Assembly: GCA_902527265.1 (NCBI GenBank)
Contig: CABZNY010000006.1
Location: 1 to 63,803, forward strand
Source of the DNA: an uncultured Pelagibacteraceae bacterium
Lineage (GTDB): Bacteria; Pseudomonadota; Alphaproteobacteria; Pelagibacterales; Pelagibacteraceae
Reading direction: 5' to 3'
DNA: 63,803 nt
Numbering within the stretch: the stretch's first letter is position 1; each line of letters opens with the position of its first letter. The position numbers were made by a program, and so were the translations under genes. A model generated the notes under the pieces. It searched no databases. It was given only the letters and a program-made list of their open reading frames with translations, and had not been told where the DNA came from. This document shows, piece after piece, positions 41,271 to 49,802 of the stretch.

Positions 41271-42321
41271 TATTGTCATTATTGGTGGAGGTTGTGCAGG
41301 ATTATCATTAGCATATGAATTAGAGACCAATAATAAGTTAAAAAATAAAACTTTAGCTATTATTGAACCAAGAGATGAATATAAAAAAGATAAAACTTGG
41401 TCTTTTTGGAAAACCTTCCCACATAATTTTGAGGATTGTGTAAAAAAAAATTGGAAACATTTCTCCATAAATGTACCTCAAAAAACTAGACATCTAGAGT
41501 GCGATAATTATCAGTATCAAAGTATCGATAGTGGGTTATTTTATGAGAAGATAAACAACAAATTAAAAGAAAATAAAAATATTTCCTTTCACAAAAATGA
41601 TCAAAATATAAATTTTGATAACTCTTTAGTATTTAATAGCGTTCCAAATTTAGATAATTTAAACTCTGGTCTTTGGCAACATTTCTGTGGGGTAGAAATA
41701 CAGACAAAAAAGGAATTTTTTGATGAAGAAATGATGAATCTAATGGATTTTGATTGTGAGCAGAGAGGAAGTGTTCATTTTTTTTATACACTTCCGTATT
41801 CAAAAAAGACAGCATTAGTTGAAACAACTTGGTTATCAGAAATGAATGACGACTCCCAAAAAGATTATGATCAGCAAATTAAACATTATATTGAGAATAA
41901 TCTAAAAATAAAAGATTATAAGATTACATACAAAGAGGTGGGTAAAATACCTCTTTTTTACCCAATAATTGAACAAGTAAAAAATAAAATTAATATTGGA
42001 ACAGCTGGTGGTATGACAAGGTTAAGTACTGGTTATACTTTTCTAAATATTCAAGAACAAAGTAAATATATAAGAGAAAATATTGAAAACATTAGTAAAT
42101 TGAAAACTTTTCAAATTAAAAAAAAATATCAATTTCTTGATAATATTTTTTTAAAAGTTCTGAAAAATAATCCAAGCAAGATGCCAAATATTTTTTTTAG
42201 AATGTTTAACAATAAATCTAAAACCGTTATAAAATTTTTGTCCAATAAAAGTAATTTTTTTGAAGATTTATCAATAATATTAAAAATGCCTAAATGGATT
42301 TTTATAAAAGCACTTTTTTAA
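41257..42321 (+). CDS. crtY: Lycopene beta-cyclase
   Basis: Cyclises both ends of lycopene to beta-carotene. Rossmann motif IIGGGCAGLSLAYELE near residue 7, followed by DKTWSFW, a CrtY-type conserved box, and GTAGGMTRLSTGYTF near the C-terminal part. 354 aa is slightly short for CrtY (about 380). It follows crtB with a 14-nt overlap and precedes blh by 5 nt. Confidence 0.95.
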   Translation: MKDFDIVIIGGGCAGLSLAYELETNNKLKNKTLAIIEPRDEYKKDKTWSFWKTFPHNFEDCVKKNWKHFSINVPQKTRHLECDNYQYQSIDSGLFYEKINNKLKENKNISFHKNDQNINFDNSLVFNSVPNLDNLNSGLWQHFCGVEIQTKKEFFDEEMMNLMDFDCEQRGSVHFFYTLPYSKKTALVETTWLSEMNDDSQKDYDQQIKHYIENNLKIKDYKITYKEVGKIPLFYPIIEQVKNKINIGTAGGMTRLSTGYTFLNIQEQSKYIRENIENISKLKTFQIKKKYQFLDNIFLKVLKNNPSKMPNIFFRMFNNKSKTVIKFLSNKSNFFEDLSIILKMPKWIFIKALF

Positions 42322-42326
42322 ATTAA

Positions 42327-43217
42327 ATGATTAGAATTTATTTTTACCACTCTTTAATTTTTTTTAATTTATGTATACTTTTATCTGGCATAGAGTATCT
42401 GAGAGAAGGCAGTTTCTTGATAATTTCATTGTTTTTAATTTTAACAATTGGAATATCACATGGCTCTCTGGATCATATTAAAGGTAAGAAACTAATTAAA
42501 TACTTTGGATATAAATCAATGAGTATTTTTTATTTGAGTTATTTACTTTTTGGTGCAGTTATAATATTGATTTGGTTAATATTTCCAAAATCATTACTTT
42601 TCTTATTTTTAATTATCGCTGCTTTTCATTTTGGAAAAGAGGACTCCGAATTTGTTAATCAAAGGAAAAACTTTGAATTAATTTATTTTTTAAAAGGATC
42701 ATTAATAATTACCTCACCCTTATTTTTCCACAAAGAAGAGACACTGACAATATTCGAGACATTAAATTTTTATATTTCAAATAATTTAATAATATCTAAC
42801 GAGATATTATTCATATTTATCTTACTATCTTTAATTTCTGGAATTATTTTATCGTTTAACAAAAGTATCGAGGTAAAGTCATTATTATTGATGGATTATT
42901 TATCAATATTAATCCTAAATTATTTTCTTAATCCAATAATTGCTTTTACGATTTACTTTTGCTTTTTACATTCTATTAGGCACTCGATTTCTTTGATTAG
43001 AGAAATAAATAAAAATTTGTCAAAAGGTTTACCAACATTCATAAAAAAGGCCCTTCCACTAACAATTTTTACAATTTTTGGGTTTGTTGTTTCAATATCA
43101 ATTCTGAATAATTATAACGAATTTAATGAAACAATATATAGAGTAATTTTTATTGGATTGGCCTCATTAACTTTTCCACATATATTGCTCGAATATTTAA
43201 TTGAAAAAAATGAGTAA
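42327..43217 (+). CDS. blh: Beta-carotene 15,15'-dioxygenase (Brp/Blh)
   Basis: Membrane enzyme of 296 aa cleaving beta-carotene into two retinals, the chromophore of proteorhodopsin. The iron-binding histidines sit in ISHGSLDHIKG (His45, His50) and AAFHFGKED (His101), with a further pair in FLHSIRHSIS. About eight membrane helices are visible. Its presence implies a rhodopsin gene elsewhere in the genome; none is in this window. Confidence 0.95.
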   Translation: MIRIYFYHSLIFFNLCILLSGIEYLREGSFLIISLFLILTIGISHGSLDHIKGKKLIKYFGYKSMSIFYLSYLLFGAVIILIWLIFPKSLLFLFLIIAAFHFGKEDSEFVNQRKNFELIYFLKGSLIITSPLFFHKEETLTIFETLNFYISNNLIISNEILFIFILLSLISGIILSFNKSIEVKSLLLMDYLSILILNYFLNPIIAFTIYFCFLHSIRHSISLIREINKNLSKGLPTFIKKALPLTIFTIFGFVVSISILNNYNEFNETIYRVIFIGLASLTFPHILLEYLIEKNE

Positions 43218-43383
43218 TAAAAATATTAACTTTATTGGGTGGATTTTATTCATTATTTCTGCATTGGGTTTTATTATATCAAGTGTAGGAAGTTTTTGGG
43301 CTATGTTTGGTAGTCTTTTTTTTCTAGTTGCATGTATTGTTTTTTTAATCCCATTTTTTCGAAAGGATGAAAGTGAAGAATAA
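43210..43383 (+). CDS. Small two-helix membrane protein between blh and ispH
   Basis: 57 aa from the ATG at 43210. Two hydrophobic helices (about 8-26 and 29-46) are separated by a short SFWAMFG turn, with an acidic tail (KDESEE). It overlaps blh by 8 nt and ispH by 17 nt, so it is probably translated with both. No family recognised. A role in retinal or isoprenoid metabolism is only suggested by position. Confidence 0.7.
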   Translation: MSNKNINFIGWILFIISALGFIISSVGSFWAMFGSLFFLVACIVFLIPFFRKDESEE

Positions 43384-44317
43384 TCATCTTAAAATACTTT
43401 TAGCAGCTCCGAGAGGGTTTTGTGCCGGTGTTGACAGAGCAATTGAAATTGTAAAGAAAAGCATAGAAAAATATGGCGCTCCTGTATATGTAAGACATGA
43501 AATAGTTCATAACAAACATGTAGTAGATAGCTTAAAAAAAATTGGTGCAATTTTTGTTGAGGAAATTGACGAGATTGAAGATAAAACAAGGCCAGTAATT
43601 TTTTCCGCCCATGGAGTTCCAAAATCAGTCCCAGAGGAAGCAACAAATTTGAATATGATTTTCGTTGATGCTACATGCCCTTTAGTTTCGAAAGTTCATA
43701 GAGAGGCAGAAAATCTAAACAAGAGAGATATACACATTTTACTTATTGGTCACAAAAATCATCCTGAAGTCATTGGAACTATGGGTCAACTTCCAGATGG
43801 AAAAATTGATTTAATAGAAACAATAGAAGATGCACAAAAGTTTCAAAGAGGGCAAAATGAAAAACTTGCTTATATAACTCAAACTACCCTATCTGTTGAT
43901 GATACTAGAGATATCATAGATGTTTTAAAAGAAAGGTTTTCAGATATTCACGAACCTAAGAAAGATGATATTTGTTATGCAACTACAAATAGACAAGCAG
44001 CTGTAAAAAAAATAGCAAAAGATTGTGATAATTTTTTTGTTATAGGTAGTAGAAATTCCTCGAATTCAGTAAGATTAGTTGAGGTTGCCAAAAATAATGG
44101 TTGTAGTGACGCTGAATTAATTCATTCAGAAAGTATTTTTCCTATTGAGAAAATTTCTAAATGCAAAATTATAGGTATTTCGTCAGGCGCATCGGCTCCT
44201 GAAATTTTGGTTAAAGAATTTATAGATAATATTAAAAAAGAATTTACTGTACAAATTGAAGAGGTAGAAATAGTTAAAGAAGACGTAACATTTAAAATCC
44301 CAGGAAAATTGAATTAA
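43367..44317 (+). CDS. ispH: 4-hydroxy-3-methylbut-2-enyl diphosphate reductase
   Basis: Last enzyme of the MEP pathway, releasing IPP and DMAPP. The three cluster cysteines are Cys19 (PRGFCAGV), Cys104 (DATCPLV) and Cys203 (CYATTNRQ). His48 and His82 (AHGVP) and the late SGASAPE motif belong to the active site. 316 aa. Placed right after blh, it supplies the precursors of carotenoid and retinal. Confidence 0.97.
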   Translation: MKVKNNHLKILLAAPRGFCAGVDRAIEIVKKSIEKYGAPVYVRHEIVHNKHVVDSLKKIGAIFVEEIDEIEDKTRPVIFSAHGVPKSVPEEATNLNMIFVDATCPLVSKVHREAENLNKRDIHILLIGHKNHPEVIGTMGQLPDGKIDLIETIEDAQKFQRGQNEKLAYITQTTLSVDDTRDIIDVLKERFSDIHEPKKDDICYATTNRQAAVKKIAKDCDNFFVIGSRNSSNSVRLVEVAKNNGCSDAELIHSESIFPIEKISKCKIIGISSGASAPEILVKEFIDNIKKEFTVQIEEVEIVKEDVTFKIPGKLN

Positions 44318-45285
44318 TGGCTGTATATACCAGAATTAATAAGAATGATTTAAGCTTAATAGAGAAAAGCTTTAAAACAGGAAAAATTTTATCATTTTCA
44401 GGGATAAAAAAAGGTATTGAGAACACTAATTACTTAATAAGAACCAAAAATAAAAAAATAATACTGACTATTTTTGAAAAAAGAGTTCAAAAAAAAGATT
44501 TACCTTTTTTTATGGACCTTATGTTTGGCTTATCTAGACAAAAAATTAAATGTCCAGAGCCTATTAAAAATGAAAAGGGTAAATATTTATTTAAGATTAA
44601 AAACAAAACGGCATGTTTGGTAAGCTTTCTTGAAGGAAAAGATAAAATCAATTTAACAAATAAAGATTGCTACGCTGTGGGAAAAAATGCAGCTTTATTA
44701 CATATGGCTGCAAAGAAATTAAGTTTGTACAGAAAAAATTCTTTATCTGTTTATTCTTGGGGGCCGTTGCTTAAGAGAATAGATAAAAGAATTAATAAAC
44801 TTTCAAATAATTTAATAAATATTATGAAGAATGATTTATTTGATATTAAAAAAAAATGGCCAAAGAGTATGCCCAATGGAATAATTCATAGTGACCTTTT
44901 TATAGATAATATTTTTTTCTATAAAAAGAAATATTATGGATTTATTGACTTTTATTTTTCAGCAAATGATTTCTTGGCATATGAATTAGCAACATGTGTG
45001 AATGCTTTATGTTTTAAAAAAAGAAATAAAGTGTTTGTTTTAGACAAAAACAAATCTGCTCAATTATTAAGAGGCTATCAATCAATTCGTAAATTGAATT
45101 CCAAAGAAAAGAGTAATTTTAATACTTTGTGTAGAGGATCAGCTTTAAGATATCTTCTTACAAGATCATATGATTACCTAAATACTCCCAAAAAGGCATT
45201 GATAAAAATAAAAGATCCAAAAGAATATTTAGATAAATTAAATTATCATAGAAAATTAAATTCTTTTAAGGATTATGGCCAATGA
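44317..45285 (+). CDS. thrB: Homoserine kinase (ThrB, APH-type)
   Basis: Phosphorylates homoserine on the way to threonine. This is the aminoglycoside-phosphotransferase-fold type used by alphaproteobacteria, not the GHMP type. NTNYLIRTKNKKIILTIFE gives the Lys-containing ATP site, the catalytic loop is IIHSDLFIDNIFF, and the metal Asp is in GFIDFYFS. 322 aa. thrC is encoded 2 kb further on the opposite strand. Confidence 0.92.
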   Translation: MAVYTRINKNDLSLIEKSFKTGKILSFSGIKKGIENTNYLIRTKNKKIILTIFEKRVQKKDLPFFMDLMFGLSRQKIKCPEPIKNEKGKYLFKIKNKTACLVSFLEGKDKINLTNKDCYAVGKNAALLHMAAKKLSLYRKNSLSVYSWGPLLKRIDKRINKLSNNLINIMKNDLFDIKKKWPKSMPNGIIHSDLFIDNIFFYKKKYYGFIDFYFSANDFLAYELATCVNALCFKKRNKVFVLDKNKSAQLLRGYQSIRKLNSKEKSNFNTLCRGSALRYLLTRSYDYLNTPKKALIKIKDPKEYLDKLNYHRKLNSFKDYGQ

Positions 45286-45704
45286 TAAAAATCTATACTG
45301 ATGGATCGTGCTTGGGTAATCCAGGAAATGGTGGATGGGCTGCAATTATTATAGAAGATAAAAAAAAGACCCATATAAAGGGTAGCAAAAAAGATACCAC
45401 AAATAATCAAATGGAATTACTTGCTCCAATAAAAGCCCTTAAAAAAATTCCCAAAGGTAGCAATGTTCAAATTTTTACAGACTCTAAATATGTAAAGTCA
45501 GGAATTACAGAGTGGATACATAATTGGAAAAAAAATGGTTGGAAAACTGCAAATAAAAAACCCGTTAAAAATAAAAAACTTTGGACTGAATTAGATAATT
45601 TAACTAACCAATTTGAAATAAAATGGAGTTGGGTAAAGGGTCACTCCACAGATACTTTAAATAATGAAGTAGATTTAATTGCAAGGCAAGCTGCAAACTC
45701 CTAA
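45282..45704 (+). CDS. rnhA: Ribonuclease HI
   Basis: Degrades RNA in RNA-DNA hybrids. All four catalytic acids are recognisable: Asp in IYTDGSCLGNPG, Glu in NNQMELLAPI, Asp in FTDSKYV and Asp in NNEVDLIAR. The WVKGHSTD loop carries the active-site His. 140 aa. It overlaps thrB by 4 nt and is the last gene of the long rightward run beginning at dciA. Confidence 0.97.
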   Translation: MIKIYTDGSCLGNPGNGGWAAIIIEDKKKTHIKGSKKDTTNNQMELLAPIKALKKIPKGSNVQIFTDSKYVKSGITEWIHNWKKNGWKTANKKPVKNKKLWTELDNLTNQFEIKWSWVKGHSTDTLNNEVDLIARQAANS

Positions 45705-45827
45705 CATAGAGCTGTAAACAAAACACTTTTTAATTTTCTCAAAAAAATCAATTCTGTCTCATGTGACAATCGTTTAATTTTAAAAAAATTTATCAACATA
45801 AAATAAATCTTAAATGAAAGGTTATTT

Positions 45828-46034
45828 ATGAAAAAAATAATTTTATCAATTGTATTTGCAATGTTCTTTAGCTCAGCATTTGCAGGTTCTTGTCCTATGA
45901 TATCCAAGAATATAGATGCAAAAATTGAAGAAGATCAAAAACTTCGTGATGCAGGGATCCAAGCCCATTCAGATGGTGATCATGCAAAGTCAGAAGAATT
46001 ACTTAATAAAGCACTTGAGTTATTTAAAAGCTAA
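45828..46034 (+). CDS. Small secreted protein with a TPR-like helix pair
   Basis: 68 aa. The N-terminus MKKIILSIVFAMFFSSAFA is a signal peptide; the mature part of about 49 residues begins GSCPMIS. Residues 39-68 (RDAGIQAHSDGDHAKSEELLNKALELFK) look like one tetratricopeptide-like helical hairpin. A 123-nt gap precedes it, so it probably has its own promoter. I see no family name. Probably a periplasmic adaptor-like protein, with low certainty. Confidence 0.7.
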   Translation: MKKIILSIVFAMFFSSAFAGSCPMISKNIDAKIEEDQKLRDAGIQAHSDGDHAKSEELLNKALELFKS

Positions 46035-46043
46035 ATTGATTAA

Positions 46044-46072
46044 GGGGGGCACCTGGCAACAGAACGCCCCTT
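46044..46072 (+). other. GC-rich hairpin downstream of the small secreted protein gene
   Basis: GGGGGGC at 46044-46050 can pair with GCCCCTT at 46066-46072 (five Watson-Crick pairs plus two G-U) around a 15-nt loop. It begins 9 nt after the stop codon. No T-run follows on either strand, so it is not a textbook terminator, though it could stop transcription or protect the mRNA end. A related sequence (AACAGAACTGCCC) recurs at 46708-46720. Confidence 0.5.
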
Positions 46073-46120
46073 AAATAATTTATTATCTTTATCTATCAAC
46101 TATAATTATTTTTAAAAAGA

Positions 46121-46152
46121 CTATGTATTGACTATGTAACATACTTTCAAAA
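46121..46152 (+). repeat. Imperfect repeat, copy A
   Basis: CTATGTA, 3 nt, ACTATGTA, 6 nt, TTTCAAAA. It ends one base before the stop codon of the leftward membrane-protein gene. Copy B lies beyond that gene's start. Inside each copy the word CTATGTA is itself doubled. Confidence 0.6.
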
Positions 46153-46153
46153 C

Positions 46154-46576
46154 TCAAAATTTACTTTTTTTAAAATATTCTTTTATGTCTTTTTGAAACA
46201 ATAGGTAAATACAAGAAATCTGTAATAAAGTATTTAAAATTAAAATAGATCTTACTGTCAATTCATTAAATCCTATTTCTGGTATAGGTCCATAAGGAGC
46301 AGCAAAACTTACATTTATTGCGTGGATTAAATCTAACAACCCAATCACATTCCAAGACAGCAAAAGACCCCATAGTATAGTACTTGGTTTTTTTATAATG
46401 TGGTTAACTAAAAATAAAGCAGTTATCCCAATAAAAAAGTCGCCCACAAAAGGAACTATCCATTCGGATGGTGCCGAACGCTCATTTTCAGTAAAGATCC
46501 AAAACAAAAATAAACCTGACCCAACTGCTCTGAATGACATCCATCCAGTTACAAAAATAATCCAATTTAATTTCAC
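46154..46576 (-). CDS. Four-helix membrane protein of unknown function
   Basis: 140 aa with four likely membrane segments (about 4-28, 38-60, 65-90, 107-127) and a basic C-terminus. A conserved-looking PFVGDFFIG segment opens the second helix. I do not recognise the family. It is the only gene in the window with gene-free DNA over 100 nt on both sides, and imperfect repeats flank it, so it may be a later insertion. Codon use looks like the neighbourhood. Confidence 0.65.
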   Translation of the reverse strand: MKLNWIIFVTGWMSFRAVGSGLFLFWIFTENERSAPSEWIVPFVGDFFIGITALFLVNHIIKKPSTILWGLLLSWNVIGLLDLIHAINVSFAAPYGPIPEIGFNELTVRSILILNTLLQISCIYLLFQKDIKEYFKKSKF

Positions 46577-46640
46577 TTGAGAATTACATATCAGAAAGAA
46601 ACCTCAATTACAAAGTCATCACAAAGAAACCCTAGATTAA

Positions 46641-46669
46641 CTATGTACCCTACTATGTACCTTTCAAAA
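46641..46669 (+). repeat. Imperfect repeat, copy B
   Basis: CTATGTA, 4 nt, ACTATGTA, 2 nt, TTTCAAAA, in the same orientation as copy A about 520 nt away. A further TTATGTATTGA at 46685-46695 resembles the start of copy A. The 150-nt gap at 46577-46726 holds these words and the AACAGAACTGCCC segment but no gene that I can support. Confidence 0.6.
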
Positions 46670-46726
46670 AAGTTATATATTATGTTATGTATTGATTTGA
46701 GTCGGACAACAGAACTGCCCTTCTTG

Positions 46727-47212
46727 CTAAATAATATCTAAAATTCCCTCTGCTGAGGATATTCCACAATTTTTAGTTTCCTCTTCTTCTTGAATATTTA
46801 GAACCTTTAAATTTTCAATAACCATTGTATAACGGCTAGATCTTATTCCCATACCTTTTGAGTTTCTATCAACCTCAGCACCAATTAACTTTGTAAATGA
46901 TAAATAAGGGTCAGCTAACATAGTTATATTTTTTCCTATATTGTTCGCCTCCCCCCAAGCATTCATCACATATGGATCATTCACAGCTAAACAAAATATT
47001 TTATCAATACCTTTATCTATTATTTGTTGAGCATTTTTAACATAGCCTGGCAAGTGAAACTTAGAGCATGTAGCTGTGAATGCACCAGGTAAACCAAATA
47101 ATATTATTTTTTTTGACCCTAATACCTCAGATATATTTTGTTCCTTGGGTTCACCATCAACTAAATGGAAAATCTTTGTATATGGGATTTGGTCTTTAAC
47201 TTTTAGTTTCAT
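46727..47212 (-). CDS. Peroxiredoxin (Prx5 type)
   Basis: 161-aa thiol peroxidase. The peroxidatic cysteine is in LPGAFTATCSKFHLPGY, the classic Prx5 box, and a second cysteine in the late ETKNCGISSAEGIL segment may resolve it. It removes hydrogen peroxide and organic peroxides in the cytoplasm. The start overlaps the thrC stop region by 4 nt, so both are in one leftward operon. Confidence 0.93.
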   Translation of the reverse strand: MKLKVKDQIPYTKIFHLVDGEPKEQNISEVLGSKKIILFGLPGAFTATCSKFHLPGYVKNAQQIIDKGIDKIFCLAVNDPYVMNAWGEANNIGKNITMLADPYLSFTKLIGAEVDRNSKGMGIRSSRYTMVIENLKVLNIQEEEETKNCGISSAEGILDII

Positions 47213-48579
47213 AGTTTACTTTTAACGAAATTTTTTACTTCATCTGTATCGTTTTTTAATAGTTGAAAATTTTCCTCTTTGTCATGAACATATTGAAGCT
47301 CTTTTGGTAATTCTTCATGTTTATTTATAGCATTATCCGTAGCTGCTGGAAATTTGCATGGATGGGCAGTAGACAAAACTACACAATCATTAAATGATAA
47401 CTTATGTGCAGCGCCTACTCCAACTGCTGTGTGGGGATCTAATATGACACTATTTTTCCCAAAATTTTCTTTAATAATCTCTAAAGTTTCATTTTCGTCA
47501 CAGCTTTCTGAAACAAAATCCTTTTGAATGACATCTAAGTTTGATTTATCAATTTGGTATTCGTTTTGCTTAATTTTTTTCATTATTTCTGATGTAATTT
47601 TAGAATTAGAACTATTTACGTAATAAATTAATCTCTCAAAGTTACTTGCTAATTGGATATCCATACTTGGAGATAGTGTTTCTTTTACTTTTTTTGAAAC
47701 ATAATCACCTTTAGAGATTGCTCTGTGCAAAATATCATTCTCATTTGTTGCAACAATAAGTTTATCTATTGGCAATCCCATTTGTTTTGCAAGGTAACCT
47801 GCAAAAACATCTCCAAAGTTTCCAGTTGGTACTGAAAAAGATATCTGTTTGTCAACATTAAGTTTAAAATAGGTATAAAAATAATATACAGCTTGGGCAA
47901 TTATTCTTGCCCAGTTAATTGAATTTACTCCAGACATATTTATAGATTTTGAAAAATCAAGATCTGAAAACATTTGCTTCACTATATTTTGGCAATCGTC
48001 AAAATTTCCATCAATTGCTATATTGAAAACATTTCTATCATCAACTGTTGTCATTAACTTTCTTTGCACTGGTGAAATTCTATTATTAGGATGTAAGACA
48101 AAAATATTTAAGTTTGATTTGCCTTTAATTGCATCTATAGCGGCAGCTCCTGTATCACCTGAAGTTGCAACTACAATATTAATTTTTTTATTATTCTTTC
48201 GTAAATAATACTCATATAAATTTCCAATGAACTGCATTGCAATATCTTTAAACGCTAATGTTGGACCATGAAATAACTCTAATAATTTGAGATCTCCAAT
48301 GTTTGATATTTTAACAACTTCTTTTTCTCTAAAAGTTGAATAAGATTTTTTAATTAATGATGAAAGATCATCTTTAGAGATAAAATCTGATGAAAATTGA
48401 TTGATTATTTCAGTAGATAAATCATTATAATTTAGATTTTTAAGGTCAGATAGGTCTTCTGGAGAAATTTTTTTTAAAGATTTAGGCACATAAAGTCCAC
48501 CATCATCAGCTAAACCTTTGATGAAAACATCTTCAAAACTGTATTCTTTTGAATTATCTCTTGTACTTACGTATCTCAT
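47209..48579 (-). CDS. thrC: Threonine synthase
   Basis: PLP enzyme making threonine from phosphohomoserine, 456 aa. MRYVSTR at the N-terminus, GGLYVP, the Schiff-base lysine in HGPTLAFKDIAMQF, and the phosphate loop SGDTGAAA are typical of the longer ThrC form. The product of thrB on the other strand is its substrate. Confidence 0.96.
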   Translation of the reverse strand: MRYVSTRDNSKEYSFEDVFIKGLADDGGLYVPKSLKKISPEDLSDLKNLNYNDLSTEIINQFSSDFISKDDLSSLIKKSYSTFREKEVVKISNIGDLKLLELFHGPTLAFKDIAMQFIGNLYEYYLRKNNKKINIVVATSGDTGAAAIDAIKGKSNLNIFVLHPNNRISPVQRKLMTTVDDRNVFNIAIDGNFDDCQNIVKQMFSDLDFSKSINMSGVNSINWARIIAQAVYYFYTYFKLNVDKQISFSVPTGNFGDVFAGYLAKQMGLPIDKLIVATNENDILHRAISKGDYVSKKVKETLSPSMDIQLASNFERLIYYVNSSNSKITSEIMKKIKQNEYQIDKSNLDVIQKDFVSESCDENETLEIIKENFGKNSVILDPHTAVGVGAAHKLSFNDCVVLSTAHPCKFPAATDNAINKHEELPKELQYVHDKEENFQLLKNDTDEVKNFVKSKL

Positions 48580-48620
48580 GAATTTTTTTTACCATTTTCC
48601 TATAAAATAAATAGGATTAT

Positions 48621-49535
48621 TTATTTTATAATCTGGTCTACCAAAAATAAGACAAAAAGCAAAAATAAGTAAAAAATAGAGTAAGAAAATACCTTTTTAG
48701 CCTTCTTTATTTCAAATTTGTTTTTTTTGAACTTAAGAAGATCATAACAAACATAGTTGTAATAAAATGTAAGTAATAATGAAACTATTAAAAATGTTTC
48801 ACCTGCAAAACCAATATAATACGGTAATATTACTACTGGCAGCATTATTAAAGAATAAAAAAATATATTTTTTTTCGTTTCCTCAATACCATTAGTAATA
48901 GGTAACATTGGAATTTTAGCTTTTTGATAGTCGTCTGCTTTGTAAAGGCTCAATGCCCAAAAATGAGATGGAGTCCAAAAGAATATGATTAAGAAAAATG
49001 TTATCGGTTCTAATGTTAATGAGTTCGTAGCTATAGTCCAGCCTATAACTGGCGGCAATGCACCTGATGCGCCTCCTATCACAATATTTTGGGGCGTTTT
49101 TCTTTTTAACCAAATCGTGTAGACAAAAACATAAAATGCGATTGTTATAGATAATAAAATAGCTGATGTTAAATTTGAAAAATAATAAAGTCCAATTACA
49201 GACACTATCGATAATACTGTTCCAAATAATAAAGCATGCTCCCTGTTAACCTTTCCAGTAGGGATAGGTCTTAGACAAGTTCTTGTCATTAATTTATCAA
49301 GGTCAGCTTCATACCACATATTTAATGCACCTGCAGCACCTGCCCCCATAGTTACAAAGAAAATTGCAATTATTGAATTTAGAAAAGAAACTGACACAGG
49401 AGCTGTTAATAATCCAACAGCACAAGTAAAGATGACCAAAGACATTACCCTTGGTTTCATCAACAATAATAAATATTTTGAATAAGAAATAGGGCTAATA
49501 TAAACTGATTTTTTTTTAATTGTATTTGTAGTCAC
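48621..49535 (-). CDS. ctaB: Heme O synthase (protoheme IX farnesyltransferase)
   Basis: UbiA-type prenyltransferase of 304 aa that farnesylates heme B to heme O for the aa3 oxidase. The first Asp-rich motif is NMWYEADLDKLMTRT, and the second lies in YKADDYQKAKIPMLP. Nine membrane helices are plausible. Last gene of the cytochrome oxidase operon. Confidence 0.95.
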   Translation of the reverse strand: MTTNTIKKKSVYISPISYSKYLLLLMKPRVMSLVIFTCAVGLLTAPVSVSFLNSIIAIFFVTMGAGAAGALNMWYEADLDKLMTRTCLRPIPTGKVNREHALLFGTVLSIVSVIGLYYFSNLTSAILLSITIAFYVFVYTIWLKRKTPQNIVIGGASGALPPVIGWTIATNSLTLEPITFFLIIFFWTPSHFWALSLYKADDYQKAKIPMLPITNGIEETKKNIFFYSLIMLPVVILPYYIGFAGETFLIVSLLLTFYYNYVCYDLLKFKKNKFEIKKAKKVFSYSIFYLFLLFVLFLVDQIIK

Positions 49536-49537
49536 TG

Positions 49538-49801
49538 TTACTCAACATTCAGTGAAACAAATATTACAAGTAATATAACGCCTGCTATTAAAATATGATT
49601 TCCAAGATCGAATATACCTACTTTACTGTTTTTCTTATCAATTAATCTTCTACTTAAAGGTATTTGATCGTAAGGATTTATTGTGACTTTATCACCTTGT
49701 TCTTTTTGGTTTTCAACTTTTACCGAATAACCAAACCAAACAATATAAATAAAAAAAACAAATAAAATTAAGAAAAAAGCTAAGTATCCGTAGGCGTCCA
49801 T
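49538..49801 (-). CDS. Small protein of the cytochrome oxidase operon, unknown
   Basis: 87 aa with an N-terminal membrane helix (about 5-25) and a C-terminal one (about 67-84), separated by a charged loop of about 40 residues. It lies 1 nt after the subunit IV gene and 2 nt before ctaB, so it belongs to the oxidase operon. It could be a small oxidase subunit or an assembly factor; I see no family motif. ctaG (Cox11), often found at this place, is absent. Confidence 0.75.
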   Translation of the reverse strand: MDAYGYLAFFLILFVFFIYIVWFGYSVKVENQKEQGDKVTINPYDQIPLSRRLIDKKNSKVGIFDLGNHILIAGVILLVIFVSLNVE

Positions 49802-49802
49802 A

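Noticed and set aside
45701-45907. Leftward frame of 68 codons at the rnhA 3' end
   Set aside because: It is antisense to the signal peptide of the small secreted protein, whose own frame has far better coding character.
46035-46153. Possible known riboswitch or SAM-type element
   Set aside because: I could not match the hairpin to a known riboswitch core, and no biosynthetic or transport gene lies downstream on the same strand.
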